Shown piece by piece: positions 1-7,643 of a DNA stretch of 64,000 nt. The notes under the pieces were generated by a model that saw only the letters and a program-made list of their open reading frames with translations, was not told the DNA's origin and did not search any database. The position numbers were made by a program, and so were the translations under genes. The stretch is from Paraburkholderia terricola (GTDB lineage Bacteria > Pseudomonadota > Gammaproteobacteria > Burkholderiales > Burkholderiaceae), in assembly GCF_900142195.1 (NCBI RefSeq), contig NZ_FRAB01000032.1, positions 20,498 through 84,497 on the forward strand, given 5' to 3'. Each line of letters starts with the position of its first letter. Position 1 is the first letter of the stretch.

Positions 1-1270
1 CATCAGCGGTATCGGCGGTATCGGCGGTATCGCCAACGGTAAGCGGCTCGATTCTGCCGACGATCACGAGATAACTGAGCGCACCCAGCAGGCAAGAGCC
101 GCCTGCCACACACAGTGGCACCTTGAACGAACCATTCGTCAACGCGACCATGAAACCGGTGAATGTCGTAATGACGATGCCCGCGAGATTCGACGCGAAG
201 TTCTGGATTCCGCCGATCGATGCAACGTGATCCGGCGTCGGCGCCACGTCGTTGGGCAGCGACAGCACACTGGCCGCGGCGAACGCGAGACTGCCATAGG
301 CGACGCTGAAAAACGCGAGCACCAGATAGATGTTCGTCGTAAAGGCGGACAGCGTAATGACCGACGAGAGCAGCATTCCACCGACCATGCAGGATTTGCG
401 CGCGGCCGTCAGACTCCAGCCGCGCCGGACCAGTGAATCGGACACGAAGCCGCCCAGCCAACCGGAAGGGATCGCGACGAGCGCGGGAATCATGCCGAGC
501 GTGCCGAGCGACTTCAGCGAGAAACGGTGCGTCTGGACCAGATAGCTCGGAAACCACGTGATAAAAAAGTAAATCACGAAGTTCAGGCAGAAGAAGCCGA
601 GCATCATTCCCCACAGCGTGCGATGGGTGAAGAGCGAACGCCAGGTGATTTTCCTACGCTTGGCGGCTCCCGATTGCACAGACGAATCGACCGCGCCGGC
701 GCGATGTGCGCGTGAAGGATCGCGATAAATCAGCAACCATCCGACGACCCACACGAAGCCCAACGCGCCCGTGATGACAAAGGCGGCCTTCCAGCCGAAA
801 GAACCGATGATCAACGCGACGACCGGAATCGAAAGCGCGGAGCCGACCCGGGAGCCGCTGTCGTAAATGGCGGTGGCGAAAGCGCGTTGCCGGGGCTCGA
901 ACCATTGCGACACAAGCTTCACGCAAGACGGATACGCGCCGGCTTCACCGGCGCCCAGCATCAACCGGCAGCCGAACATTCCCGCGATGCCGGTCGGCAC
1001 TGCCGTCAGCATGGTGAACAGCGACCACCAGCCCACGGCGAGAGGCAGTGCGATGCGCGCGCCGACGCGGTCGACGAACCAGCCGAACGGCATCTGCATG
1101 AGCGCGTAGGTCCAGAAGAACCCGCTCAATACCAGGCCCATTTCAGTCGGGCCTAGGCCTAGCGCGCGCTGAATCTGCGGCGCGGCGACCGCAAGATTCG
1201 CGCGGTCGACGTAGTTCACCAGATTGGCCAGAAAGCAGAGAAAAATCACGGTCCAACGTGTGTTGCTCAT
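1..1270 (-). CDS. MFS transporter, anion:cation symporter (ACS) family; 3' end outside window
   Basis: Inner-membrane MFS permease, probably proton-coupled uptake of an organic acid or sugar acid. The reading frame starts at ATG 1270 and stays open through base 1, so the stop lies off the window. The N-terminus reads MSNTRWTVIFLCFLANL, then VNYVDRANLAVAAP, the opening of helix 1 in the ACS/phthalate permease/hexuronate subfamily; FVDR of the loop-2 motif follows. About 423 codons are present against a usual 420-450, so nearly all the protein is here. The visible C-terminal tail is a short run of Thr-Ala-Asp units from a 9-base repeat, outside the membrane core. No adjacent catabolic gene on this side fixes the substrate; fdhA lies upstream on the same strand, 387 bp away. 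Confidence 0.85.
   Translation of the reverse strand, partial: MSNTRWTVIFLCFLANLVNYVDRANLAVAAPQIQRALGLGPTEMGLVLSGFFWTYALMQMPFGWFVDRVGARIALPLAVGWWSLFTMLTAVPTGIAGMFGCRLMLGAGEAGAYPSCVKLVSQWFEPRQRAFATAIYDSGSRVGSALSIPVVALIIGSFGWKAAFVITGALGFVWVVGWLLIYRDPSRAHRAGAVDSSVQSGAAKRRKITWRSLFTHRTLWGMMLGFFCLNFVIYFFITWFPSYLVQTHRFSLKSLGTLGMIPALVAIPSGWLGGFVSDSLVRRGWSLTAARKSCMVGGMLLSSVITLSAFTTNIYLVLAFFSVAYGSLAFAAASVLSLPNDVAPTPDHVASIGGIQNFASNLAGIVITTFTGFMVALTNGSFKVPLCVAGGSCLLGALSYLVIVGRIEPLTVGDTADTADTAD
2..31 (-). repeat. 9-bp tandem repeat encoding (Thr-Ala-Asp)n
   Basis: About three copies of ACC-GCC-GAT on the minus strand (the last has GCT) at the extreme C-terminus of the edge MFS permease. It is in frame, so copy-number change would alter tail length without frameshift. 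The array may continue beyond base 1. Confidence 0.7.
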
Positions 1271-1657
1271 CAATGCTCTCGTGGCAGAAGCGGGATTTTT
1301 TCGTTGCGCTGTGGCTGACGAATAGCGCGCTTTGAACCGAACAGGTCGCGCGCGAGCGATCGTCCGGCGCGACACGCGGCGAAAGGATAGCAGAGGTGAG
1401 CGGTTGATCGCCCGACATTCTGGCGCGTGGGCACAGTTCGGGCTGGTGAGAGGTGGAGTGCTTGGCGCTCGGAGAGAGCGACGGATGAGTGCGACGCAGC
1501 GAGAGCATCCGCGCGCGTCAATTTCCCGGCATTGCATGCACGGACGCGCCGGCCTTGATACCGTCTGCGATTGCCTGCGATTGCGCACGGCAATCGGACG
1601 AGCGGGACCGCGAACGATGCGATCCCGCCAGCCCGCTTTATGTTGCCTGATGCTGCT
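1271..1657. other. 387-bp intergenic region between fdhA stop and MFS start
   Basis: No gene supported. It should carry the MFS promoter (minus strand). A GCGGGA/TCCCGC inverted repeat at 1602-1628 lies 30 bp past the fdhA stop and could be a weak transcript-end hairpin, but no T-run follows. Overlapping open frames here are Arg/Ala-rich and look non-coding. Confidence 0.4.
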
Positions 1658-2857
1658 TTACGCCGCTTTCAACAACCCATGCGGGTCGATCACAAACTTG
1701 CGCGGCGCGCCGCCGTCGAACTGCCGGTAACCATCGGGCGCCTGATCGAGCGACACCACCGTCACGTTGACGATATCCGCGATCGGCAAGCGGTCCCACA
1801 AGATCGCCTGCATCAGATTGTGGTTGTACTTCATCACCGGCGTTTGCCCGGTATGGAACGAATGCGACTTGGCCCAGCCGAGACCGAAGCGGATGCTCAG
1901 ACTGCCCTTGCGCGCAGCGGCGTCGGCGGCGCCCGGATCGTCCGTGACGTACAGGCCCGGAATGCCGATCGCGCCCGCGGCCCGCGTGATTTCCATCAAC
2001 GAATTGAGCACCGTGGCCGGCGCTTCCTCATGCGAGCCGCTGCTGCCGTGGCCGTGCGCCTCGAAGCCGACGCAGTCCACCGCGCAGTCCACCTCCGGCT
2101 TGCCGAGAATCTGTTCGATCTGTTCGCCGAGCGTGGCGTCTTTGGACAGGTCGATCGTCTCGAAGCCCATCTTGCGCGCATGCGCGAGGCGCGCCTCGTT
2201 CATGTCGCCGACGATCGTGCAGGCCGCGCCCAGCAGACGCGCCGACGCGGCCGCCGCCATGCCCACCGGCCCCGCGCCCGCGATATAAACGGTGGCGCCG
2301 GGCTTCACGCCCGCCATCACCGCGCCGTGATAGCCGGTCGGCAGAATGTCGGAAAGGCACGTGAGGTCGCGGATTTTCGACATCGCCTGCGCGCGGTCGG
2401 GGAATTTCAGCAGATTGAAGTCGGCGTACGGCACCATCACGTATTCGGCCTGGCCGCCGATCCAGCCGCCCATGTCGACGTAGCCATAAGCGCCGCCCGC
2501 GCGCGACGGATTCACGTTCAGGCACACGCCGGTGTGCTGCGCCTTGCAGGTCGGGCAGCGTCCGCAGGCGACGTTGAACGGCACGGAAACGAGATCGCCG
2601 ATGCTCAGCGTCTCGACGTCGCGGCCGATTTCGATCACCTCGCCGGTAATCTCGTGGCCGAGCACGAGGCCGACCTCGGCGGTGGTCCGGCCGCGCACCA
2701 TATGCTGGTCGGAGCCGCAAATATTCGTGCTCACCACCTTCAGGATCACGCCGTGGCCGATCGCCCGGCCACGTGGATCGACCATCTTCGGATAGTCGAT
2801 CGACTGCACTTCCACCTTGCCCTGCCCCAGATACACGACGCCGCGATTGCTGCTCAT
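1658..2857 (-). CDS. fdhA: Glutathione-independent formaldehyde dehydrogenase (zinc, NAD-dependent)
   Basis: Oxidises formaldehyde to formate with NAD+, as in Pseudomonas putida FdhA, and is the expected sink for formaldehyde released by sarcosine oxidation. The 399-residue length matches the family. Catalytic zinc ligands are visible as Cys47 (NICGSD) and His68 with Glu69 (LGHEI). The structural zinc site is Cys98, Cys101, Cys104 and Cys112 (ACGRCPTCK...GVC). A GAGPVGMAAA dinucleotide-binding motif lies near residue 180. The start MSSNRGVVYLGQGKVE was chosen because the family begins there; a longer in-frame upstream extension has no family match. It is divergent from betI. A pair of TGTCG-type half-sites 21 bp apart lies about 100-120 bp upstream, like those before choV and sdaA. 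Confidence 0.95.
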   Translation of the reverse strand: MSSNRGVVYLGQGKVEVQSIDYPKMVDPRGRAIGHGVILKVVSTNICGSDQHMVRGRTTAEVGLVLGHEITGEVIEIGRDVETLSIGDLVSVPFNVACGRCPTCKAQHTGVCLNVNPSRAGGAYGYVDMGGWIGGQAEYVMVPYADFNLLKFPDRAQAMSKIRDLTCLSDILPTGYHGAVMAGVKPGATVYIAGAGPVGMAAAASARLLGAACTIVGDMNEARLAHARKMGFETIDLSKDATLGEQIEQILGKPEVDCAVDCVGFEAHGHGSSGSHEEAPATVLNSLMEITRAAGAIGIPGLYVTDDPGAADAAARKGSLSIRFGLGWAKSHSFHTGQTPVMKYNHNLMQAILWDRLPIADIVNVTVVSLDQAPDGYRQFDGGAPRKFVIDPHGLLKAA

Positions 2858-2953
2858 TGTCTGTCTCCATGTCTTGTGAGCGGCGTGCGAGACCGTCTGC
2901 AACACGCCGTTCAACGAGCGTAGCGCCCGCTGAGCCACGGACATGTACTGAAC

Positions 2954-2980
2954 GCGACATGGGTTTGGCCGGAACCGACA
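2954..2980 (-). promoter_or_regulatory. Candidate activator site upstream of fdhA (TGTCGG-N15-TGTCGC)
   Basis: Read toward fdhA the two half-sites are TGTCGG and TGTCGC with starts 21 bp apart, which puts both on one face of the helix as is usual for AraC-family dimers. The same arrangement occurs upstream of sdaA (16358-16384) and choV (21845-21871). The assignment to an AraC/GATase1 regulator is inference. Confidence 0.45.
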
Positions 2981-3019
2981 CGCGCGGCGCAACCGCCGTC
3001 CACGCTGATGCAACCCGGT

Positions 3020-3046
3020 TTTTATTGATTGACCGTTCAATATAAA
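3020..3046. promoter_or_regulatory. Probable BetI operator
   Basis: An AT-rich dyad in otherwise GC-rich DNA, about 85 bp before betI. Its core is ATTGACCGTTCAAT (3028-3041), matching its own reverse complement at 12 of 14 positions, flanked by TTTAT and ATAAA. It resembles the TTGAACGTTCAA-type operator I associate with BetI in enterobacteria, where choline relieves repression. It sits between fdhA and betI and could influence both. Confidence 0.65.
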
Positions 3047-3129
3047 AAACCTAACATGGCCCATCGAATCCACGGCCGGCGACCGGGTTTAGCCGCCCTT
3101 GGCCATCTGAAGCCCGCCCCAACAGCACC

Positions 3130-3717
3130 ATGCCCAAACTTGGAATGCGCGAAGTCCGCCGCGCTCAACTGATCGACGCGACCTTGCTCACCATCGACCA
3201 GACCGGCCTCGCGGGCGCGACGCTCGCCTCGGTCGCGCAGCGCGCGAGTACTTCCACCGGCATCGTCAGCCACTATTTCGGCGACAAGGACGGCTTGCTC
3301 GAAGCCACCATGCGCCATGTGCTGCGCGATCTGTGGCAAGCCACGTCGCGCCGGCGCCGCGCGGCGAAAGCCGATCCGCGCTCGAAACTGCGCGCGGTGG
3401 TGGCCGCGAATTTCGACGCCGAGCAGACCAGCGGTCCGGTCATGAAAACCTGGCTCGCTTTCTGGTCCGAAAGCATGCACAAGCCGCAGTTGCGGCGGCT
3501 GCAATACGTGAACACACGGCGCCTGAATTCGAACCTGTACGCGGATTTTTCGCAGGCGCTGCCGCGCGCGGCGGCGCGGCGCGCGGCAAGCGGCCTGGCG
3601 GCGTTGATCGACGGCTTATGGCTGCGCGGCGCGTTGTCGGGCGAACCGTTCGATACGAAGGCGGCGCTGCGCCTCGCGAACGAATACATCGATCTGGTTT
3701 TGCAGGCACGCAGCTAG
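3130..3717 (+). CDS. betI: TetR-family choline-responsive repressor BetI
   Basis: Repressor of the bet genes, released by choline. At 195 aa it has the usual BetI length. The N-terminal TetR helix-turn-helix is clear (residues 8-55, with STGIVSHYFGDKDGLLEATMR as recognition helix and following segment), and the C-terminal all-helical ligand domain carries the family segments KTWLAFWSES and RLNSNLYADF. It heads the co-directional series betI-betB-betA, with 28 bp to betB. A dyad operator lies upstream, so autoregulation is expected. Not seen here is the high-affinity choline symporter betT that accompanies bet genes in some species. Confidence 0.93.
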   Translation: MPKLGMREVRRAQLIDATLLTIDQTGLAGATLASVAQRASTSTGIVSHYFGDKDGLLEATMRHVLRDLWQATSRRRRAAKADPRSKLRAVVAANFDAEQTSGPVMKTWLAFWSESMHKPQLRRLQYVNTRRLNSNLYADFSQALPRAAARRAASGLAALIDGLWLRGALSGEPFDTKAALRLANEYIDLVLQARS

Positions 3718-3745
3718 GCCGGCGACATTTTTAAAGGAGCAAGTC

Positions 3746-5215
3746 ATGGCGGTATTCGCAACGCAACGTCTCTATATCGGCGGCGCCTACGTCGACGCAA
3801 CCGGCGGAGAAACCTTCGACACGTTCGACCCCGCCACTGGCGAAACGCTCGCCATGGTGCAGCAGGCAACGGCGGCCGACGTCGATCGCGCGGTGCGATC
3901 CGCGCGCGACGGTCAGCGTGAATGGGCCGCGCTCACGGCGATGCAGCGCTCGCGCATTCTGCGCCGCGCGGTCGAGCTTCTGCGCGAGCGCAACGACGAG
4001 CTCGCCGCGCTCGAAACGCGCGACACCGGCAAGCCGATTGCCGAGACGCTGGCGGTCGATATCGTGACCGGCGCGGACGTCATCGAGTATTACGCCGGGC
4101 TTGCCACCGCGATCGAAGGACAACAGATTCCGTTGCGCCCGTCGTCGTTCGTTTATACGCGGCGCGAACCGCTCGGTGTATGCGCGGGCATCGGCGCATG
4201 GAATTACCCGATCCAGATCGCGTGCTGGAAGTCGGCGCCCGCGCTGGCGGCCGGCAATGCGATGATCTTCAAGCCGAGCGAAATCACGCCGCTGTCGGCG
4301 CTGAAGCTCGCTGAGATTTATACCGAAGCCGGCGTGCCGGCGGGCGTATTCAACGTCGTGCAAGGCGATGGGCGCGTGGGCGCGATGCTAGCCGCGCATC
4401 CCGACATCGAGAAGATTTCGTTCACGGGCGGCGTCGAAACCGGCAAGAAGGTAATGTCGCTGGCGGGCGCATCGTCGCTGAAGGAAGTGACGATGGAACT
4501 CGGCGGCAAGTCGCCGCTGCTCGTGTTCGACGACGCCAATCTCGAACGCGCCGCCGACATCGCGATGAGCGCCAACTTCTTCAGTTCCGGCCAGGTTTGC
4601 ACCAACGGCACGCGGGTTTTCGTGCAACGCGGCGTGCTCGAACAGTTCGAAGCGCTCGTGCTGGAACGCGTGAAACGCATTCGCGTGGGCGCGCCCACCC
4701 ACGCTGACACCAACTTCGGCCCACTCGTGAGCGCCGCCCAATTGCAGAAAGTGCTCGGCTACATCGAGAGCGGCGTACAGGAAGGCGCGCGATTGATGGC
4801 GGGCGGCAAGCGCATTTCCGAAGGGCATTTCGGCAACGGCCAATACGTCGAGCCCACGGTGTTCACCGGCTGCCATGACGACATGCGCATCGTGCGTGAG
4901 GAAATCTTCGGCCCGGTGATGAGCATCCTCGCGTTCGACGAAGAGGACGAAGCAATCGCGCGCGCGAACAAGACCGCTTACGGTCTCGCCGCCGGCGTGG
5001 TGACGGAGAACCTGTCCCGCGCGCATCGCGTGATTCATCAACTGGAAGCCGGCATCTGCTGGATCAACACATGGGGCGAGTCGCCCGCGGAAATGCCGGT
5101 GGGCGGCTACAAGCAATCGGGCGTCGGCCGCGAGAACGGCATCACCACGCTCGAGCACTACACGCGCATCAAGTCCGTGCAGGTCGAACTCGGCCCGTAT
5201 CAACCGGTGTTCTGA
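3746..5215 (+). CDS. betB: NAD(P)-dependent betaine aldehyde dehydrogenase
   Basis: Converts betaine aldehyde to glycine betaine, the second step of choline oxidation, in the cytoplasm. It is a 489-aa member of the aldehyde dehydrogenase superfamily. Active-site residues are visible: Glu251 in MELGGKS and the nucleophile Cys285 in SSGQVCTNGTRV. The cofactor loop GAWNYPIQIACWKSAPALAAGN lies around residue 150-170. A strong ribosome site (AAAGGAGC) precedes the ATG by a normal spacing. It follows betI by 28 bp and is followed by betA, so the three very likely share a transcript. Confidence 0.95.
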   Translation: MAVFATQRLYIGGAYVDATGGETFDTFDPATGETLAMVQQATAADVDRAVRSARDGQREWAALTAMQRSRILRRAVELLRERNDELAALETRDTGKPIAETLAVDIVTGADVIEYYAGLATAIEGQQIPLRPSSFVYTRREPLGVCAGIGAWNYPIQIACWKSAPALAAGNAMIFKPSEITPLSALKLAEIYTEAGVPAGVFNVVQGDGRVGAMLAAHPDIEKISFTGGVETGKKVMSLAGASSLKEVTMELGGKSPLLVFDDANLERAADIAMSANFFSSGQVCTNGTRVFVQRGVLEQFEALVLERVKRIRVGAPTHADTNFGPLVSAAQLQKVLGYIESGVQEGARLMAGGKRISEGHFGNGQYVEPTVFTGCHDDMRIVREEIFGPVMSILAFDEEDEAIARANKTAYGLAAGVVTENLSRAHRVIHQLEAGICWINTWGESPAEMPVGGYKQSGVGRENGITTLEHYTRIKSVQVELGPYQPVF

Positions 5216-5227
5216 GGAGTGGCGGAG

Positions 5228-6913
5228 ATGGCTTCGAATGAATACGACTACATCATCGTCGGCGCGGGTTCGGCGGGCAACGTGCTCGCCTCGCGCCTGA
5301 CCGAGGACGCGGACGCGACCGTGCTGCTGCTCGAAGCAGGCGGCCCCGATTACCGTTTCGACTTTCGCACGCAGATGCCCGCCGCGCTCGCGTATCCGCT
5401 GCAAGGGCGGCGCTACAACTGGGCGTATGAGACCGACCCCGAGCCGCACATGAACAACCGTCGCATGGAATGCGGCCGCGGCAAGGGGCTCGGCGGGTCG
5501 TCGCTGATCAACGGCATGTGCTACATACGCGGCAATGCGCTCGATTACGACGGCTGGGCGACGCGTCCCGGTCTGGAAAACTGGACTTATCTGGATTGCC
5601 TGCCCTACTTCCGCAAGGCCGAAACGCGCGATGTCGGCGCGAACGCGTATCACGGCGGCGACGGTCCCGTGCATGTGACCACGAGCAAGCCGGGCAATAA
5701 CCCTTTGTTCGCCGCGATGGTCGAGGCCGGCGTGCAAGCGGGCTTTCCGCGCACCGACGATCTGAACGGCTATCAGCAGGAAGGCTTCGGGCCGATGGAT
5801 CGCACCGTCACCGCGAATGGCCGGCGTGCGAGCACGGCGCGCGGCTATCTGGATCGCGCGAAGGCGCGGCCGAATCTGACGATCGTCACGCATGCCATGA
5901 CCGATCGCGTGTTGTTCTCGGGCAAGCGCGCGGTCGGCGTCGCGTATCTGCATCACGGGAACGCGGTGAATGCGCATGCGCGCCGCGAAGTGCTGGTGTG
6001 CAGCGGCGCGATTGCGTCGCCGCAATTACTGCAGCGCTCGGGCGTGGGCCGCTCCACGTGGCTGCGCGAACTCGATGTTCCGCTCGTGCATGATCTGCCG
6101 GGTGTCGGTGAAAATCTGCAGGACCATCTGGAGATGTATATCCAGTACGAATGCAAGGAACCGGTGTCGCTGTATCCCGCGCTGCAATGGTGGAATCAGC
6201 CGGCGATCGGACTCGAATGGATGCTCAACGGCACGGGCATCGGCGCGAGCAACCAGTTCGAGGCGGGCGGCTTCATCCGCACTCGCGACGACGATTTGTG
6301 GCCGAACATCCAGTATCACTTTCTGCCGGTGGCGATCAACTACAACGGTTCGAATGCGATCAGGATGCACGGCTTCCAGGCGCACGTCGGTTCGATGCGC
6401 TCGCCGAGCCGTGGCCGTGTGAAGCTCACGTCACGCGATCCGGCCGCGCATCCAGGCATCCTGTTCAACTACATGGCCGATCCGCTCGACTGGCGCGAGT
6501 TCCGCGACGGCATTCGCATCACGCGCGAGATCATGCGGCAACCGGCGCTCGACCGTTATCGCGGCCGCGAACTGAATCCGGGCGCCGATTTGACGACCGA
6601 CGAACAGCTCGACGCCTTCGTGCGGATGCGTGCGGAAACCGCGTTTCATCCGTCATGCTCGTGCAAGATGGGTTACGACGACATGGCCGTGGTCGACAGC
6701 GAGGGGCGCGTGCATGGCATGGAAGCGCTGCGCGTGGTCGATGCGTCGATCATGCCGCAAATCACCACCGGCAATCTGAACGCGCCGACCATCATGCTCG
6801 CGGAGAAGATCGCGGACCGGATTCGCGGCCGCGAAGCGTTGGCGCGAGTGGAGACGCCGTATTTCGTGGCGAATGGGGTGGTGGCGCGGAAACGGGAGGG
6901 GGTGGCGGTTTGA
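5228..6913 (+). CDS. betA: Choline dehydrogenase (FAD, GMC oxidoreductase)
   Basis: Membrane-associated flavoprotein oxidising choline to betaine aldehyde. The FAD Rossmann motif VGAGSAGNVLASRL is at the N-terminus and the two GMC signatures follow: GRGKGLGGSSLINGM near residue 80 and GAIASPQLLQRSGVG near residue 260. The C-terminal block HPSCSCKMG holds the conserved histidine region. I chose ATG 5228 because AGGAG (5215-5219) lies 8 bases upstream; an in-frame GTG at 5219 would add three residues but overlaps that ribosome site. The 561 aa fit the family. It is the last gene of the betIBA series. Confidence 0.95.
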   Translation: MASNEYDYIIVGAGSAGNVLASRLTEDADATVLLLEAGGPDYRFDFRTQMPAALAYPLQGRRYNWAYETDPEPHMNNRRMECGRGKGLGGSSLINGMCYIRGNALDYDGWATRPGLENWTYLDCLPYFRKAETRDVGANAYHGGDGPVHVTTSKPGNNPLFAAMVEAGVQAGFPRTDDLNGYQQEGFGPMDRTVTANGRRASTARGYLDRAKARPNLTIVTHAMTDRVLFSGKRAVGVAYLHHGNAVNAHARREVLVCSGAIASPQLLQRSGVGRSTWLRELDVPLVHDLPGVGENLQDHLEMYIQYECKEPVSLYPALQWWNQPAIGLEWMLNGTGIGASNQFEAGGFIRTRDDDLWPNIQYHFLPVAINYNGSNAIRMHGFQAHVGSMRSPSRGRVKLTSRDPAAHPGILFNYMADPLDWREFRDGIRITREIMRQPALDRYRGRELNPGADLTTDEQLDAFVRMRAETAFHPSCSCKMGYDDMAVVDSEGRVHGMEALRVVDASIMPQITTGNLNAPTIMLAEKIADRIRGREALARVETPYFVANGVVARKREGVAV

Positions 6914-6955
6914 CGGGAACCCGGTGACGCAGGACTCTGCAAAAGCTCGCTGGTT

Positions 6956-6976
6956 GATATATGATATGTATATATC
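6956..6976. promoter_or_regulatory. Probable operator/promoter of the vapBC-like pair
   Basis: A strikingly AT-rich 21-bp element with 7-bp perfect arms GATATAT and ATATATC, only 15 bp before the antitoxin ATG. Such dyads are normal autorepression sites for RHH antitoxin-toxin complexes. It may also contain the -10 region. The ribosome site GGGAGG is at 6981-6986. Confidence 0.6.
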
Positions 6977-6991
6977 GAAAGGGAGGCATTA

Positions 6992-7210
6992 ATGAGCCGG
7001 ATTCTGATTGATCTGCCCGATTCGCAGGTTGAAGAACTGGCGTTGCTCGTAGAGTCGGAGCAACGCCCTCGCGCCGCGGTTATTCGCGACGCAATCGAGG
7101 CGTATATCGCCCAGCATAAGCGCGTGCTGGGAAATGACGTTTTCGGACTGTGGAAAAACAGAAAAGTCGATGGCCTTGAGTACCAGCGAGAATTGCGCTC
7201 GGAATGGTAA
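6992..7210 (+). CDS. Ribbon-helix-helix antitoxin of a VapBC-type module
   Basis: A 72-aa CopG/Arc-type ribbon-helix-helix protein. The N-terminal strand RILIDLPDSQVEELALL is followed by the two helices containing RPRAAVIRDAIEAYIAQH. Its C-terminal tail (WKNRKVDGLEYQRELRSEW) is the type that wraps the toxin. It binds DNA as a dimer and neutralises the downstream PIN toxin. Its TAA overlaps the toxin ATG by seven bases, implying translational coupling. A dyad lies just upstream. Lower GC than the flanking bet genes suggests it was acquired separately. Confidence 0.85.
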   Translation: MSRILIDLPDSQVEELALLVESEQRPRAAVIRDAIEAYIAQHKRVLGNDVFGLWKNRKVDGLEYQRELRSEW

Positions 7211-7569
7211 AAGCTCTTTTCGACACAAACATCCTGATCGACTATCTCGGCGGCGTCGGCGGAGCGAAGAAAGAGCTTGCGCGCTATGAGTATCGAGCGA
7301 TCAGCATCATCACATGGATGGAAGTCCTTGTTGGGGCAACCCCGGAAGACGAAGCCTCGATTCGCGGATGGCTTGGCTCGTTCGACGTGATTGCGCTGGA
7401 CAGCACAATTGCAAACCGTGCGGTTGAGATTCGCAAACAGAAGCGCATCCGTCTGCCCGACGCGATTGTTTGGGCGTCGGCGCAGGTGAATTCCTTGCTG
7501 CTGGTATCGCGCAATGTCAAGGACTTTCCTGCGAACGAACCCGGCGTTCGAGTGCCTTACAAAGTCTAA
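7204..7569 (+). CDS. PIN-domain ribonuclease toxin, VapC-type
   Basis: A 121-aa PIN-domain endoribonuclease. The four acidic metal ligands expected for an active enzyme are present: Asp7 (FDTNILIDYL), Glu40 (TWMEVLVG), Asp86 (LPDAIVWASA) and Asp107 (NVKDF). VapC toxins usually cleave tRNA or rRNA; the target here cannot be read from sequence. It is encoded directly behind the RHH antitoxin with overlapping start and stop. A strong intrinsic terminator follows the gene by 25 bp. The module is inserted between betA and an MFS gene and has no evident functional link to choline. Confidence 0.85.
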   Translation: MVKALFDTNILIDYLGGVGGAKKELARYEYRAISIITWMEVLVGATPEDEASIRGWLGSFDVIALDSTIANRAVEIRKQKRIRLPDAIVWASAQVNSLLLVSRNVKDFPANEPGVRVPYKV

Positions 7570-7594
7570 CCACCCGGCGATTCCAGAAAGCCCC

Positions 7595-7622
7595 AAGGCC
7601 GCGACAACGTCGCGGCCTTTTT
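7595..7622 (+). terminator. Intrinsic terminator after the vapC-like gene
   Basis: An 11-bp perfect stem AAGGCCGCGAC / GTCGCGGCCTT with a 3-base loop, running into TTTTT on the plus strand. It lies between convergent genes; the minus strand lacks a T-run, so it mainly ends plus-strand transcription. Confidence 0.85.
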
Positions 7623-7643
7623 AACACCCGCCTCCTGCAACCC

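Noticed and set aside
885..910. A GGGGCTCGAACC segment resembling a tRNA T-arm
   Set aside because: It lies inside the MFS coding frame and no acceptor or anticodon stem surrounds it; no tRNA was found in the window.
4388..6025. A 545-codon minus-strand frame opposite betB and betA
   Set aside because: Antisense shadow with His/Arg-rich composition; betB and betA on the plus strand have complete catalytic motifs.
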